This document shows positions 33,597 through 44,669 of a DNA stretch of 64,000 nucleotides, piece by piece. The DNA comes from Anthostomella pinea (taxonomy: Eukaryota > Ascomycota > Sordariomycetes > Xylariales > Xylariaceae), in assembly GCA_963556695.1 (NCBI GenBank), contig CAUWAG010000020.1:124001-188000 (forward strand), given 5' to 3'. Position numbers and translations under genes: made by a program. Each line of letters opens with the position of its first letter. Position 1 is the first letter of the stretch. The notes under the pieces are model-generated. The model made no database searches and was not told the DNA's origin. It was given only the letters and a program-made list of their open reading frames with translations.

Positions 33597-35039
33597 CATT
33601 CGTGCTAGTATCTAACACCATTTATATGGCCCCGCCGTTAACGTTCTTATTCAGCTCTTAATTTCAGACATTTGGAGAAGCGAAGCAGTGCAGGAAGCCT
33701 TCATATCATTACACGCTCTTACTAACCCCTATTCAGCTTGAATGGCCACCGCAGACTTCACGTCTAACTTCTACACTAAACGCAGGCCCATCCTATTATG
33801 GGCAGAGCCTCAAGCTCACCAAAACTGGGAGGAAACTCCTGTTAATCTCCGATCCCACGCGTAGTCTTTCCGATGACATGCATAGAATCCTTCAAGCAGA
33901 GAATTCTGTCAACACGTCAGGATGCGAAACATGGTGTTCTATCACAGTTCAGGGATGGTCCTGGGATGGTCCTGGGAAGCACATCTCAGATCGGCTTCAA
34001 GAAGGAAGCTCGCGACCTCCATAAGATCAGGGGTTTTCGGTCAGATGCTCAGTGTGTGTAGTACTGTTAGGCTTGGATCCCGACTATCTGCGAGAATTGG
34101 ACCAGGCGGTGGCAATCTCGTGGGCGATCTTTGAGTCGTCATGTCTGTCTTTCCTTCCACAACTCAATCAATCGATATCAGATGGCGTAAGCAAAAGCTC
34201 TGGGCTGTTTTCATGGTAAAGGCGCAGTGAGAAGGCGCAGCGATGAGGCTGTTCCGCCTGTGGTGTAAGTGCACTTTGCGGCTGACCTTGGCGGTGAGGT
34301 CCCTGTCGCAGCATGCCTCCCAGTAAGCCGGAACCATTCCGCTTCCAGTGCCATATGCCGGGGCCTGCACGACGTTCCTTTGCTGCAGGATTTATGTACC
34401 AGCACACCTTGTTAGACCCAGATAAGAAGGTGGAACCAAGGAGTATGCCACATGAGACTCAGTGTTGATTGAACATGCATAGACCCCAATGAGGGGGTCC
34501 AACAACTCAGCTTCTCACGTGCCCTGGTACTATTGAAGCCACTGCCCCCTCCAGCTGCAGCCTTCCAGCGGGATAGAGTCCGAAGATGTTGACCGAGATC
34601 GTTGGTAAGTGAGTTGCAAGCCTTGCAGGTGCAAGGCATTTCCGTGTGGCATGGCGCCTTGACGTCGTGATGCTACTATGTATAGGATCACCTACTCGTA
34701 TGGTGGTACTAGGTTGCGAAAATATCTATGTACCCCCTGTCGGCTGGAACGTGGCAGCATTCGGTTCACCACCTCCCCACGCTCCCCTACGAGGCTGTGG
34801 GATTCCCTTCCATGCCCATTCTCTGCATGAGATGGAACAGCCAGTATCTAACCCCCGTTTGGGGGCTGTGAACCGGCATTCGGCCTGAGGTCTTAAAGGA
34901 ACGGCGTCGCCTCGGAAGGGCATTTAGTTTTATGCTTCTTTCACTGTACAGCTTATGCCGGATTCAAACCTTCCAGCTTCATTACCTGTTCATGTTGGGC
35001 AGGCTGCTCCGTGGATCTGCGTACAGAATTGCACCAAAG
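33597..35039. other. intergenic next to the AT-rich block
   Basis: About 1.4 kb with normal composition and several short open frames (for example 34164-34407 minus, 34646-34888 plus) but no recognisable protein. No RNA gene seen. The 3' part must contain the promoter of the surface glycoprotein gene. Confidence 0.35.
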
Positions 35040-37351
35040 ATGAAGTTTCCAGCCTCTCTGTCCATCCTCGCATGGGCCAGTGTGTGCTTAGTCGTGCAGG
35101 CGACCAGCACTCCAGTCGAGCCAGGACTGCGGTACCGCAATGCCCCTGGCAAGACAGAATTAGACACGATCAAAGCTCTCAGACGTTCTCTATCCCATTC
35201 CGCAATCACTGGCCGTGATAGAGTCTTCGAGAACTCGTCGACCTTGGACCAGAGTTGGAACGGCGCTGTTCTGTACAAGCAGGCCTTGTATGTCTTACTC
35301 TCCCTCAACCTCGCCCGCTTCCGTGATGCCCTTCTACTGTAACCACATGGTCACTAACTCACAACCAGCTCTCAAGAAGTTGCCAGCAAGGTGAATAGCA
35401 GTGCATCACTGAATGCTGACGTAGAGATCACATGCACGACATGCTACACCAAGGGCACAGTCACTGGCAAGGTATCCATCACCGGTGACTTCAATGCGAC
35501 TGAGGCCTACCAGAACCTTGCAGATCGGTTTGAGACGGAGGCCAAGAATATCACCGACCAAGTCGTGGATATTGTTCAAGATGTCTTCAAAGACTTCGCC
35601 GACGATCTTGATCTCGACTCCCCACCTCCCACCATTGACCTTGACTTCGACCTCGCCATTGAAGGTATCCCCCAAATTTCCCTGGAGTTTCGATTCGACG
35701 ACCTCGAGTTGTACATGCAGCTTGACACCTCCTTGAGTATCGGATCAACTTACACCCTGAGCTTGTTCAAGAGCGAGACGCCTTTGGGATATGCCATAAG
35801 TGACGAGCTACTTCTCGGCGTCGTTTTAGACATCGACATTATCTTGGATGCTGAAGCCGAGATTGACATCAGCAGCGGCTTTCACTTGAAGTTCGACGAC
35901 GGCCTCTCCATTGATATTGAGCTTTTCAACACCAAAGTCTCGCATTTGAACTTGTGAGTGGACTGTTTATCTGGGGGAGCTCTTATATGAGTCTGGACTA
36001 ATCATGAGCAGCCCGGGCGGACAATTCGAGTTCCTGCCTGTGACCATCACAACACCCGGGGCTTCACTCAAAGCCGTATTGCGTGTCGGTATTCATGCTG
36101 GCATCGCATTCAACTACGATACGACCACGATCCTGGGCGGAGAGTTCGGCATCGGCGCAGGAATCGAGGGCAGCGTGTTTGCCAACGTTGCTGAATTTGT
36201 GACAAATGTCACAACGTCGGGAGATGGCAATAGCGACTGCGACCTACAAGTAAGCTCATGTCAGAAGTGCCCAGGGTGTTTCGCTGTGGACGGCACACGC
36301 ACTGTCGTAATGGACTATTTCACGCTTGTTGCATCATCCATCTCCTTTCTAGACACCCTTATGCACTAAACCACTGTGTCAAGTTCCAATGCCGTGTCTT
36401 CCGAGCGCAGAGCATGTCGGGCGACGTATACGAGACCCAGAGAAGTTGTCAATGCCTTGACTGACACGAAGACTCCAACCTGCAGGTAGTTGAATACTAC
36501 GAGTTCGCCGTCGGTGCCGCCGCCGGCGCGACCGCCCACCTAGGAACTAATACCTGGGGCCCAACCCCCAACACAACAACAGCCATCTTCTACACCACCC
36601 TAGCAGACGCCTGCGCGACCCAGGGCACAAAGACGTCGACAGCCCCCGTCACAACAACCACCGACGATGGATTCTTCGCTAAGCGAGATCACGACTGGAG
36701 TACTACCTCCACCGAGATAGTCTACACTGCGCAAGCCTGCAAGTCCTCCGGCCTGGTTAATTGCCCTGCGTCTCTGCAGACGACTACCACGTACAAGACC
36801 GAGCTGACAACCGCTGTACCGTCGGGGAGCACCCCGACCTTCCCACTGACGGTATTTACATCCGTCACCAGCACGATTCCCTTTGGCACGAACGCGAAGG
36901 ACCTGATCTCTAAATCCGGGACCCCGACGTCTTACGAGCCTGGCGCGACTGGCGCTGCCGAGAACTTCGTCAACGGCCACACAGGAGGCGTTTCGAATAA
37001 GGTCATCATCGGTGTTAGCGTGGGCGTCGGATTGCCTGTGCTGATTGCTGCCATCAGCTTGTGTTTGTAAGTCGCCCAACCCCTAAAGTGCCCCCTTCGA
37101 GCCCTATCTACTCTAGGATATGACTGACACCCGGGGTTTCTAGCTGTCTCTGCAAGGCTCGAAGACGCAAGTCTGGCCAGGGTATCCAGTCGACCAACAT
37201 TTTCGTCAACGATGGCCCTTATAGTCCTGAGCCCCAGTTTCATCAGCACAAGCAAGCTATGATTGGTGTGTCGCCCGAGTCGCCATATGGCTTCCAACCC
37301 TCCCATAGCGCCCAGCCTTCCTATGGCGACCAGACCTATCACAGGCACTGA
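35040..37351 (+). CDS. large single-pass cell-surface glycoprotein, function unknown
   Basis: Five exons: 35040-35287, 35369-35953, 36012-36249, 36486-37066 and 37144-37351 (619 aa). A signal peptide (MKFPASLSILAWASVCLVVQ) is followed by an extracellular part rich in beta-strand-like hydrophobic alternation (DLDLDSPPPTIDLDFDLAIE, then ISLEFRFDDLELYMQLDTS). N-glycosylation sites and a CTTC pair near residue 98 lie in it. A Thr-rich stalk with a possible Lys-Arg processing site (FFAKRDHDW) follows. One transmembrane helix (IIGVSVGVGLPVLIAAISL) ends near residue 550, then come CLCKARRRK and a 65-residue cytoplasmic tail rich in Pro/Gln/Tyr. Architecture recalls fungal receptor- or sensor-like surface proteins (DUF7223-type proteins have similar ectodomains; that match is from memory). 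Intron 3 (36250-36485) is unusually long for this window. Confidence 0.65.
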
Positions 37352-37810
37352 CGATGAATACCTTGACGACGCGCCGTGAGGGTCACGCGCCTTCCACAGC
37401 TCGTCCGCGGCGGCTCAATGGTGGCACGCTGCAGTCTACGTAAAGAAGCTCTGGGACCAGGAAGATGGCACGAACGCTGACTTGTAGGGGCTGGCCATAG
37501 CTTCAACCAGGGGGAGCAGTTGTGATGGATCCTTTGCTTGGTCTGAACTTAGGGGGTTATGTATGCATGTTGTCGCTTATAGGGGCGAAAAGTGATGTAT
37601 TGGTCCAAGTGTGATCTGGACGGCAATCCCAAAGCGAGAAAATTCTTCGCAACGCAACTCTCGATCAAAAGAACGGGCCTTGATATGGGTATTTACTTAA
37701 CATGACCATTGTAAGATGAGCTTCAATTTAAGATCCTGCCGTTCAACCCAATGCGAATGAAAAAGAAACCTGAGTTGCACCTCACGAAGACCAAGCTCAC
37801 AGGTCGTCGA
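37352..37810. other. intergenic between convergent genes
   Basis: Holds the 3' ends of the surface glycoprotein (plus) and the Kre9-like gene (minus). No gene or RNA seen. Confidence 0.4.
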
Positions 37811-38602
37811 TTATCGCCGCACCGGACATGAATTTTCTGTTGGTGATGACTTTGGCGTGGTCGATGAGGTTGATGATGGGATTGGCGATGCTGTTTTCAA
37901 TGAGCTTGTCGATGAGGTTGATGATGGAGTTGGCGACTGTGTTTTTGACGGGCTTGTTGATGAAGTTGATGATGGGATTGGTGACGGTGTCTTTGATGGT
38001 GTTCCGGTTGATGTCAGCAAGGTCGTTGGCGCGGACGTGAACGTGAAAGTTTGTCTTGGTCTTGTAGTAGATACTGACGAAGATGCTGGCGCAGACACCG
38101 ACGAAGGTGCTGGCGTAGCTACTGACGAAGACGCTGGCGTAGATACTGACGAAGACGCTGGCGTAGATGCCGCCGTAGATGCCGCCGTAGATGCCGCTGT
38201 AGATGCCGCCGTGGAAGCCGCCGCGGATGGCACAAACTTCCCAATATGAAACGGAAAAGAATACTGGAAAGTCCCCGGATCCGAATCAAGCAGGATTCTG
38301 ACACCGTAAGTATCATCATCCCCCAAAGCGCTGTCCACCTTCCAAGTCACATTTCCCAACCGATTATCCACACCCACGGCATCGGTCCCCAAGACGAACA
38401 ACCGCGCCGGAGAAGGCCCGCCAAGTAGCTGGAGCGTCACGGTGCCCGCGACGTCGTTGGGTGCCCATTGGACGCTGTATGCCTCGCCCGCAGGTACGGT
38501 CTCGTAGTAGCCCGGTCGCGAGATGGCGTCGAAGCCTGGGGTCTGGGCGAGCACGAGCGCGCCGAGGGCCGCTATGCTGGCGGCGATTGCTTTGAAGTGC
38601 AT
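37811..38602 (-). CDS. secreted Ser/Thr-rich protein with Kre9/Knh1-like N-terminal domain
   Basis: A single exon of 263 aa from the ATG at 38602 (MHFKAIAASIAALGALVLAQ, signal peptide); an upstream in-frame ATG at 38632 would put ten extra residues before the signal. Residues about 22-125 form the Kre9/Knh1-like beta-sandwich domain: VPAGEAYSVQWAPNDVAGTV, LQLLGGPSPARLFVL, WKVDSALGDDDTYGVRILLD, FQYSFPFHIG. The rest is Ser/Thr/Pro-rich with tandem repeats, surely O-glycosylated. Relatives usually end in a GPI signal, but this one stops at NSCPVRR with no hydrophobic tail, so it is either a soluble wall protein or truncated. Kre9-type proteins are linked to beta-1,6-glucan assembly; a wall role is inferred. 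Confidence 0.75.
   Translation of the reverse strand: MHFKAIAASIAALGALVLAQTPGFDAISRPGYYETVPAGEAYSVQWAPNDVAGTVTLQLLGGPSPARLFVLGTDAVGVDNRLGNVTWKVDSALGDDDTYGVRILLDSDPGTFQYSFPFHIGKFVPSAAASTAASTAASTAASTAASTPASSSVSTPASSSVATPAPSSVSAPASSSVSTTRPRQTFTFTSAPTTLLTSTGTPSKTPSPIPSSTSSTSPSKTQSPTPSSTSSTSSLKTASPIPSSTSSTTPKSSPTENSCPVRR
37870..38015 (-). repeat. 48-bp tandem repeat (about 3 copies) in the Kre9-like gene
   Basis: Encodes three 16-residue units of the type PSKTPSPIPSSTSSTS, PSKTQSPTPSSTSSTS and SLKTASPIPSSTSSTT. Units differ at a few bases, so the array is moderately old. Boundaries are approximate. Confidence 0.6.
38080..38225 (-). repeat. 24-bp and 12-bp tandem repeats in the Kre9-like gene
   Basis: Roughly four 24-bp units (encoding SSVSTPAS-type repeats) adjoin five 12-bp units (encoding AAST). 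Both lie just after the Kre9-like domain and make a Ser/Thr stalk of likely variable length between strains. Boundaries are approximate. Confidence 0.6.
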
Positions 38603-39379
38603 TGTCGCGTATGAGGTTTCGGAGACTGCCAACGATGTGATATTGATGCGCAGGTTCCAAGCAGACGATGCTTACTGCTGTTAGACCCCAAGAGACAGTG
38701 AGGTTGGAAAGCCGGATTGTGTGGAAGGGCTGCGCCTAGGACTAGATAGATATCCGACGAAGGGGCGGCCCAGCGGGTAACAACATCCCGGAGACATATG
38801 TCTCTTGAAAGGAGGAGGCAAACAACAAAGCATCTTCCCTTAATTGCCTCACTTTCAAAGCGATTGCTGACGAATCTTGTAACAAAGAAATTCAGCCCAG
38901 CCCTTGGTAGAAGGACGCCAGGCTACGACAAAGTCGAAGAATGGTCCTTCCCAGCGCTCGTGGATTCCGGTCGCATTGGCGATACCTGGCCCGCCAAGTT
39001 ACAGGTGCTCCTCTTCGTCAAACTGAGGGAACAGAATGACCGAATGCTGGAGAGTCAACTGTGACGTTGGCGTCCGGTTCAAGAATTGGTCGTCCATGCA
39101 GTGAAGATATGGTAGCTTGTGGTGGGTTCCTGTACAGACCAACTTGAGATTTGTCAGTCCGCACACTGAATCCGACTATAGGGGCGGGTGAGAGTAAAAA
39201 AACACTCACGGCTCTTCATCATCTTGGCCATCGCAGAGCCACGTCTGGGTCATCGAAAGTAGCCTCTATACCGGGTCGAGCTGATCCTCGCTCCTGCATA
39301 TGGACGTTGTCATTGAAGAGCGTGAATGTTCATTATTCAAAGGCCTGTCAGAGGCTCACATAGATTCTGTGGAGTAGTT
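38603..39379. other. intergenic, no supported gene
   Basis: About 780 bp upstream of the Kre9-like gene and downstream of the MFS gene. Short plus-strand frames (38798-39064, 39151-39363) show no motif. Confidence 0.4.
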
Positions 39380-41177
39380 CTAGAACATCTGCCGGTTCCT
39401 CATCTCGACAGGCAAGAAAACCATGACAAACGCAGCCAGCCAAATCCCACCAGCCCCAAGCCATAGAATCCCCGAGCTATAGTCAGCAAGATAGCTCGCC
39501 CCAGCAAACGGCGCGACGATACCAGCTATCCTCCCCAAGCACGACAGCATACCGCTGACACTGCCGCGGTAACTCGTATCGAAAAGCTCGGGCGCCGATG
39601 CGTACAGAACGGCGTTGAAGTACGTCTGCATGATGTACTCCAGAGCGTTAAGGCCGACGTAGCCGGCAGTAGTCCTGACCTGCGTGTACAGGGCCATGGA
39701 GACGCCCTGGCAAAGGGCGGAGAAGACAAGGGACCACTTGCGTCCAAGCAGGGGCATCTGAACCGAGACCAGGGCGAAGACTGCACCGAGTATGCCGGGA
39801 GTGTAGATGATGATGTACTGTAGGTACGTGTCAGATACGGTGCCTCGGCCTCTGGAGACGTTGTTCTTGAGCAGGATGATTGGTAGGAAGGCCCCTGCGA
39901 GGTTGAAGGACCAGTAGTCGCCCTATGAACTGTCAATTATGACTCCAATGGGGAGGCAAGGGAGTGAGTGACCGGGCTTACCATGTAGGCGATAGCCAGG
40001 AGTATGAAGATGAAACATTGTAGCTTATTCGTGAAAATGCCTTTTAAGCGGGCAAGCTCTTTCAAGAAGCCTTTCCAGACTGTCTTGGCTGTTTCCTTGC
40101 GCGTCTGTGGACCAGTTGCAGGTACAATGTCGCTCTCCAAGGTCGGCGTGTCCGTGCCATCGATCGCGGCAAACATTTCCAGGGTCAAAGTAGGAGGCGG
40201 AGCGCTATTGAACTTGGCAATCTTGTGCAAAATCTCAATTGCCTCGGCTTCTCTCCCTCTACTGAGCAGGAACTTCGGGGACTCATGGAAGGTGAAGACG
40301 ACATAGCGGAGAAAGAACACAACCAAAGTCATACAGCCGAGAACGATGAGTTCGTAACGCCACCCCATGTTGCTGTCGACGGTGCAGCAAGCTTCTCCGG
40401 CGCCGACAGCTTTGCACGAGGGCAACTCGATATCGCAACGCCATTTCGCGGCAGTGCCGTAGGCGATACCGGATGCGACAACAACGCCGATGGGCTGCCA
40501 CATTGACAGAAGCGGCACCAGGAAGCGCCGACTCTGGGGGAGAAACTCAAGGGCAATGGTGGCGTCAATGGGGATGTTGCCTCCGAGACCAAGTGACGCG
40601 AGGAAGTAGATCCCGCAGACGGCGCCGTAGTTGTACTTGGGAGCAGCCTGGATCACACTGGTCAGCTAAGTGAGACATGTTTCTGAAGCTGGCGACTGAC
40701 CAAGATCAGTCCGAACACTGAAGTGATCAAACACGTAAGGTTGAAAGCCCACTTCCTCCCGATAATGTCCACAAGCAGTCCGAAAGTCAGGGCTCCCACA
40801 GCCAGACCGGCGTTTGCGCATGCGAAGAGGTCTCCTTGACGAGCGGGCGCAACGTTCATCTCTTGATAGACGGCCGACGCTATCAGGCCTACACCCTGCG
40901 ACCAGGCCAGGTCAAGGAAGTAGCCGAAGCCGCAGAGGAACCATATGCATATCTGGTATCTGCCGAGCCCGAAGTTGTCGATCTCGACATTGATGAGAGC
41001 GGCCTTTTTCTCGAACTTGGTGAGCGGATTGGCCGCTTTCCCCTTGAGTATTGCGCCTACCGAGAGATCGGTCGAGGAGACCGTCTCTAGGGGGTTGTAG
41101 ATGGGGGTTTGAGTTTCGATGAATTGTTTGCCAGACTCATCGATGCGCGCCGCGTCTTCTCTAGCGTCGGATGCCAT
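39380..41177 (-). CDS. MFS membrane transporter (sugar-porter/SV2-like type)
   Basis: Exons 41177-40701, 40647-39982 and 39922-39380 (561 aa). Features: a cytoplasmic N-terminus of about 70 residues; first helices with YQICIWFLCGFGYFLDLAWS; the loop-2/3 signature GLLVDIIGRKWAFNLTCL (D-x-x-GRK/R); ASLGLGGNIPIDATIALEF, typical of SV2/organic-ion and phosphate-type MFS members; QSRRFLVPLLSMWQPIGVVV; a lumenal CKAVGAGEACCTV; and a second-half GRK at LLGRKWSLVFSAL. About twelve helices are visible. It is likely a plasma-membrane proton symporter; the substrate is not deducible. The second intron's donor is a clean GTAAGC at 39981. It lies divergently about 600 bp from the carboxylesterase's 3' end; no functional link is implied. 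Confidence 0.85.
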
Positions 41178-41789
41178 CTCGAGAGGTCTTCCGGGGGCTT
41201 GTGTTTGCTGAGCAGAGGAGACCTTATCGTGGCATCGGATGGCTGAGACATAGGTAGATCTGCGGAGAAGCTACACATGTACCTGGGTATGGGTAGATAA
41301 CGTCGCTTGCATTCCTCGTCAGCTGACTCGCCGGTTCCAGATATTCAGATGCGGCCCGAGATAAGCGACACAAGATCCCAGGCCGTGTTCATGCTGTCGT
41401 CCAATGGAGGGGTTTTGTGTCCCAATAGATCGGGCAGGTGTTTCGGTTCCGCGCGCCACCAGCCCTCATGTTGTATGACGACATGACATGGGAAAGTTGA
41501 AGATGGGAAAGTTGAAAAGCGCTCTTCCATCACTAGGGGCGGAGAAGATCAACGGCGTCATGCTTGGCCTGGTCACCGTTTATTCTGAGGGGAACGGCGC
41601 CGCGTCGCCTGGCGTCACGCCGTCACGACTCACAACTGGAGAAGCGCGCCTGACCAATTAGATATCCAAGTAGGTACAAGCCCAGGTATCGAGACGGTGA
41701 CTATATTGACTAAATTACAGCCCAAGGCTTTAAGTTACTGAAGTTCTGATGGATTGAAACCTCCGAATATATCTCACTAGGCAATGGAC
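41178..41789. other. intergenic, no supported gene
   Basis: Upstream region of the MFS transporter and 3' flank of the carboxylesterase. A 62-codon minus-strand frame at 41345-41533 has no motif. Confidence 0.4.
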
Positions 41790-43451
41790 CTAGACGGTAT
41801 ATCCATTACTCACACATTCCTCCCGGAGCCCATCGATATCGGTAGACTGCTCGACGATACCATCCGCTGCCCACTCCATCATGGGCGACCCAGCAGACCC
41901 AGTGGAAGGAAGCCAACCTCCGTTCTTCAGCCCGTTAACCGGATCCTTTACAAATGCCGAAAACCGGTCCTGCATCGTTAAACTTGTGCTGTGCTCCAAT
42001 TCTGACCCGGTGCCGCGCAGATCATACGTGCCGAATATCAGAGGCAGCTCGGAACTATGGTATGCGCCCAGCCAGGGCCGCGGCGATATATTGCTAAAGT
42101 TCCCTGCGTAGTAATACTGGTATGTCGTCAGATTCGACTCGGCGCGGGCTCTCACTTCCTGCAATGTCGTACACTGGGTCGTGAGCTTGTACCCTTGTGC
42201 CGCTGGGGCTAGAGCAGGCGGGAGCTCCGTGGCCGTCTCGCTACCTTCGAAGTCGGCGGGCACGACTGCGCTGCCCTCGTCCGTGAGGGTTCCGGTGAGC
42301 AGGGGAATATGCGCGTGCCGGCCACTGATGAGGAGGTCGGTGTAGTTGCTGAATACAGTGACGTTGTCCACCACCGGGAAGAAAGCGAGACCGTCGGCCA
42401 AGGCGCCTCCGTCTTGGATGAACGCCTTGAGATCAGCGGATGGCACGGCTCGCATGCAGGCGAGCTCCTCAGCGGGCGACGACGTGTTGCCGCACCCCAG
42501 ACGACTAGCGGCCGTGGAAAAGACAGTGTGGTTGCTACTGTCCGTCGCAGACTGGCCCAGTCCCACAGCATTTGCGGAGTTTGCGATCACGCCGATCACG
42601 ATGGGGTCCGACTGCCATGCGAAGGGGTAGGCGTCGACGGAATACCCGCCGGCGCTGTGGCCCCAGAGCGTGATGCGGGATGGGTCGCCGCCAACGCTGG
42701 CGATGTTGTCACGCACCCACTCCACGGCTAGGCGCTGGTCGAGCAGCGCGAGGTTGAGGCCCTGGCTGGCTGCTTCATCCGATGCCATGCCGGCCGCGTT
42801 CGGAAAGCCGAGGAAATTGAGGCGGTACTGCACCTGGACCACGATGTGCTCCTGGCTACGCTGAACCCAGTCCGACGCGAGTTGGAAGGGCACGTTGTTT
42901 CCGCCGAAGCCATAGCCGCCACCGTGTATCCAAACCACGACAGGCAGGGCTGGTTTCTGTTCGCGTTTCGGGTTGTACCCTACATCTCTGGCAGGCTGTC
43001 GGGGGCTTCTGCGCCCAATTGCAGCCTGTTCGACGGCGGCTTTGGGTGCGTAGATGGTTAGGTGCAGGCAGTCCTCGGTTGTGTTTGCGTGGTCCCGTTT
43101 TTGCAGCAGAAACTCGGTTACGACGTCTGGAATGATGGTGTCCTGCAAGAAGGTGGAAATATACTGGAAACACCCGTTTGGGAGGTTCTTCGCTAGCACC
43201 ACCGAACCGTTGGCAGTCCTGGGCTTGGCCGCCACGGGTGGTGCGAATCGGAGGGCACCAGTAGGGTTTTCTGCGTATGGAATGTCCAGGAACGAAGCAA
43301 CGTCTGGGTGCGAATCGGCAATATAAGGTGCGAACATGCCCGAGGTTGTGTTGAAGGCAGGACGGAGACCATCGTTGCCTTGCACGAAGGCATGGTGACT
43401 CGCAGCCAACAGGCCACATGAGAGAATCCAACGCATGACCATGGGTGCCAT
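41790..43451 (-). CDS. secreted type-B carboxylesterase/lipase
   Basis: A single 553-aa exon. Signal peptide MVMRWILSCGLLAASHHAFV (MAPM precedes it). The alpha/beta-hydrolase of the carboxylesterase type-B family shows: oxyanion-hole region VVWIHGGGYGFGG; EDCLHLTIYAP; the nucleophile elbow ITLWGHSAGGYSVDAY (Ser about 266); the acid Glu in GTLTDEGSAVV (about 392); and the His in YHSSELPLIFGTYD (about 465). FGTYD is the family's usual sequence after the His. Many N-glycosylation sites fit secretion. Substrates could be lipids, aromatic or plant-wall esters; specificity cannot be read from the sequence. A TATATATC run at about 43551-43558, 100 bp upstream on the minus strand, is a plausible TATA box. 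Confidence 0.88.
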   Translation of the reverse strand: MAPMVMRWILSCGLLAASHHAFVQGNDGLRPAFNTTSGMFAPYIADSHPDVASFLDIPYAENPTGALRFAPPVAAKPRTANGSVVLAKNLPNGCFQYISTFLQDTIIPDVVTEFLLQKRDHANTTEDCLHLTIYAPKAAVEQAAIGRRSPRQPARDVGYNPKREQKPALPVVVWIHGGGYGFGGNNVPFQLASDWVQRSQEHIVVQVQYRLNFLGFPNAAGMASDEAASQGLNLALLDQRLAVEWVRDNIASVGGDPSRITLWGHSAGGYSVDAYPFAWQSDPIVIGVIANSANAVGLGQSATDSSNHTVFSTAASRLGCGNTSSPAEELACMRAVPSADLKAFIQDGGALADGLAFFPVVDNVTVFSNYTDLLISGRHAHIPLLTGTLTDEGSAVVPADFEGSETATELPPALAPAAQGYKLTTQCTTLQEVRARAESNLTTYQYYYAGNFSNISPRPWLGAYHSSELPLIFGTYDLRGTGSELEHSTSLTMQDRFSAFVKDPVNGLKNGGWLPSTGSAGSPMMEWAADGIVEQSTDIDGLREECVSNGYTV

Positions 43452-44669
43452 GTTCTAGATACAGTGAGAGTTCGAAATACAAGGCGAGTGATGGGTACTT
43501 TCCCTATGCTCTGGTGGATGTACTCGAGCTCTTATTGCAAGCTACTCGTCTATATATCTACCTGACCGTGGTGTAGCGAGTGCCGCTCAGGTGCTCAGGT
43601 CAGCAAAGAAGTCTGCTTAATCAGAAGAGCCCCCTTTTCGAAAACATACTGCATGATTGGTTGGAACTTTTCCAAAAATCTTACTTTCTGATTGGTTGAC
43701 ATGTCTATACGCCTCAAGATGTCCCCACTGGCCGCCCTACAGCTTACAAACATCCATAAGCCTGTCACGGATTTAAGTCTCGATGAGTTAAACTCCAGAA
43801 TGCCTCCCCTGAACCTCACCTCGGACAAGTTGAATTGTCCGGAAAGAACATTCATCCATTGCTGCTTATGCATCTCAAATTGCACGTCCTCGCATCATGG
43901 TCCAAGCAAGCCTTATGGCGACCGTGACGTACTGCTGTGCCCCCTGCTGCCTGATTAAGCTCGATCGTGCGAAGTGCCTATGATCTATCCTAAGTGATTC
44001 CTGCAATTCCAGAAGCCTGCCGTTGGTGCAGAGAATTTGCTGATAGCATGGTCCCGGAGAACGTACGAACGCATTGAACCGGATATACTACCAGCACCGA
44101 TCATGGCGTCAAACCTCTTGGCAATCCGGTCTTTGAACACCACGACGATGCTAGATGGGTTCATAGGCATTGCCCCAGCTCTGGTCAAAAGGTTGTCTTC
44201 TCCGCAGGGAAGTATCGGTTCCAGTTCTCGCTGCAAGACCAACAGCTGCACCAGGCTCCGCAGCTGCGCGGTTATTCCTACACGTGTGCTTTGAATGACG
44301 ATGTCCCACGAGTGCATTCACAAGTGTGGCCCCGGCAAGGCCTCCGCTAAGATGGCAATACGCATGCGGTCGTGGTCGACACCAGCCATTGCGCGAGTTA
44401 CATACAAGTCGCTGGTGCCAGAGGAGAAGCGAAGATCATCAAGTCCTTGACTGGGTGACACATGATATTCATAGCCAACATCTGGGAAAGCTGTTGGGTT
44501 CTGTGCCGGACGACAGCTTACAATGTCCGCAGTGGTGTCCGACTCGACCGAAGCCTGCCGCGACTTGCAAATCTTCAACTAGACGCAGGTCTTAATCTCC
44601 AAGAAACCCCAATATAACCTGCTTCCACCTATGCTGCCACCATACAGCAGAGTTACTGCTGTGAGGCTG
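43452..44669. other. intergenic with unexplained open frames
   Basis: Minus-strand frames at 43985-44317 and 44318-44578 are protein-like in composition (for example RMRIAILAEALPG near 44345) but have no splice pattern that joins them and no recognised domain. A decayed or lineage-specific gene is possible. Confidence 0.3.

Noticed and set aside
36250..36369. Read-through of exon 3 in the surface glycoprotein gene to a stop at 36369
   Set aside because: A good GTAAGC donor is present and the stalk, transmembrane helix and tail continue in phase after an intron; the truncated form would lack its anchor.
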